Below, in pieces: positions 62,375-64,000 of a stretch of DNA of 64,000 nucleotides (positions within the stretch are counted from its first letter, which is position 1; every line of letters begins with the position of its first letter). The position numbers and the translations under genes were made by a program. The stretch spans positions 56,678,053 to 56,742,052 of the forward strand of contig NC_084702.1 in the NCBI RefSeq assembly GCF_028389875.1, in the 5' to 3' direction. Source of the stretch: Rhea pennata (lineage: Eukaryota; Chordata; Aves; Rheiformes; Rheidae). Below the pieces are notes generated by a model. That model was not told the DNA's origin. It saw only the letters and a program-made list of their open reading frames with translations, and did not search any database.

Positions 62375-64000
62375 CCTGAGACATAAAAGCTGAACTAGAA
62401 TACAAAAAAGCATCAGGATGCAATGGCTGGTTAGAGAAGAGGTAGATGAAGTGATGATCTGAGATGGACTAAGCCGAGTGGGACATAATTATTTAAATGA
62501 AAAGAAAGCAATCAATCTAGCAGAGGTTTGGACAGTTGTGAAAGGAGCATTTGTCATGGGAATGGTGTAGCAAAAGGGACTGGACAGCATGTGGGAGGAG
62601 TGTTTTGGAAAAAAGATAAGTCTTGGTGGCACAGAGTGCACACAAGACATGGGAGTTTTGGGGAGGTATGATGTCCGATTTTAGTGATTTTTGTCCAGAT
62701 CCTATAGCTACACAGCAATAAAGTAGCTTGTAGCTAAGTGCTGAGAATTTTACATATTATAGCAATCTTCTTGAAAATACTGTTACTGGAGTTTGTTTAT
62801 GGGCATCTTAGTGAGCATTTAAAGTCACTTGGTTATACATCTGTTTCACTGCAATAGGGAATGCATAGGAGATGCTCTATTTTGTAAATTTGTAGTAACA
62901 TATCCATTGCTGCCTAAAGCCAGCTAAGCATCTGTGCTTCTCTGTTTTTACTTTTTTTTTCCTATCAAGACAGCAGAGATCTCTCTAAATATATATAAAT
63001 CTACATAAATTTATATTTGAGAGTGAGAGAGAAGTATGTATTATTTATCTAGACAAGTTGAAGGCTACTAAACAGTCTCTGCCATTGTGAACTATACATT
63101 CCTGAAAGGAAAACACTTCTTGGCTTCTCCTGTTTTTTCCTTGTCTGGAGTGCTGCTCCAGACAAACTACACTACTTTGTTGTGGCATCAGGATATTTGG
63201 GGGAGAGATGTTGGTAGCTAAATGGATGTTTTTACTGTAAAATAGGAAAGGGAGCTGACTGGGAGGGTCTTGTTGCCCTGAGAAGAGAGGCATTAAAAAA
63301 AAAAAGCATAAAAGGGGGGGGAGTATAGCCATCAAAATTGTTATAAAGTAAAATGGGAATAATTCTGGTAAAACTTAAGTGAAATCACAGTGTTTACTCC
63401 TGGGCTTCCAGCCCAAATGGGATATTTCCAAAAGAAGATTTGCACAGTTCATTAGCTCTGGGGGTCTGATACACAGGAATGATTTTTATCCGTAATGTCT
63501 TCTTTTGAAAGTGACTTTGTATGAAAGTTGTCATTTTATTTGGTGCAGCATTTTTGTGTGTGTGTGAATTCTGATATTTCTGCTCATTTCAGTGACAGAT
63601 AAGCTGGAGTGAGCAACAGAACTTTTTTTATTTATGCAGCATTAGTAGAATTGTTCACGTTTCAAAAAGATTTTACTTTCTAATGTGACTGAAAACTATG
63701 AGTTTGATAGATACCACTAAAGGGACAATCTGAAGACAAAGTTGTGCCAGTCTTGAAATAAGAAGATAATACTTAAAAAAAAATAATAATTTTAAGTTAG
63801 ATTATGTGCATTTTCGTGTTGGAGATGTCAGACTTTTTCAGATAGGCAGCAAGCTTAGTTAATTAACTGAAAATTTCAGGTAAGAAGCTAGATGTTTAAG
63901 ATTTAAGAAGGTCAAATGTAAGATACTTGAAAATAAAATAAAAACTAGCTGAACTGATCAACGTTACACTTGACCAGAAGGTGTGGGGATATTGTATGGC

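Larger units (their letters stand above)
52935..64000 (+). other. PDE8B: PDE8B intron 1 (5' part, continues beyond the window)
   Basis: After the island the sequence is AT-rich. I searched for the next PDE8B exon, whose protein starts near QVSSAEVRIGPMRL in human, and did not find it, so the intron is longer than 11 kb. It includes a (TA)n(TG)n tract at 54,411-54,442, T28 at 62,347-62,374 and two RFX-like motifs near 59.64-59.72 kb. No other gene is recognised; the open frames are short and unlike known proteins. Confidence 0.85.

Overview
This window is vertebrate nuclear DNA, most likely from a bird. It has AT-rich spliced genes, CpG-island promoters, two decayed CR1 LINEs, and a gene pair (AGGF1 then PDE8B, same strand) that is linked on human chromosome 5q13 and on the chicken Z chromosome. 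Sequence alone does not give the species. A Z-chromosome origin is inferred from known synteny, not seen directly.

Bases 1-24,760 hold AGGF1 on the + strand. The first coding exon lies upstream of the window. Thirteen coding exons are visible; their splice phases all agree and together they encode 646 residues plus a stop. That matches the human protein (714 aa) from about residue 71 to its end. The OCRE, acidic, FHA and G-patch regions are all recognisable and intact. Introns 5 and 13 carry antisense, truncated CR1 copies. Intron 5 also contains a 70-base pseudo-exon or cassette exon with compatible phase.

Bases 24,760-51,950 are intergenic, and I recognise no protein-coding gene there. The stretch contains two CpG islands with no assigned gene (about 27.2-27.8 kb and 45.9-46.8 kb), two CTCF-like motifs, MIR and other very old amniote repeat fossils, and microsatellites. 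At 50.1-51.2 kb a 215-bp segment is duplicated, and its second copy is enclosed by a perfect 18-bp inverted repeat.

Bases 51,950-64,000 hold the CpG-island promoter and first coding exon of PDE8B (+ strand, 104 codons, starting Met-Gly-Cys), followed by the start of its long first intron. The rest of PDE8B lies beyond the window.

The two genes are not known to act together: AGGF1 is an angiogenic and RNA-associated factor, and PDE8B is a cAMP phosphodiesterase. Most open reading frames between the exons are chance frames in AT-rich introns or GC-rich islands. I found no convincing evidence of an undescribed biological system. The leads most worth testing are the island at 46 kb (possible alternative PDE8B first exon), the orphan island at 27 kb, the candidate mutually exclusive AGGF1 exon at 9,085-9,154, and the duplication with inverted repeat at 50-51 kb.
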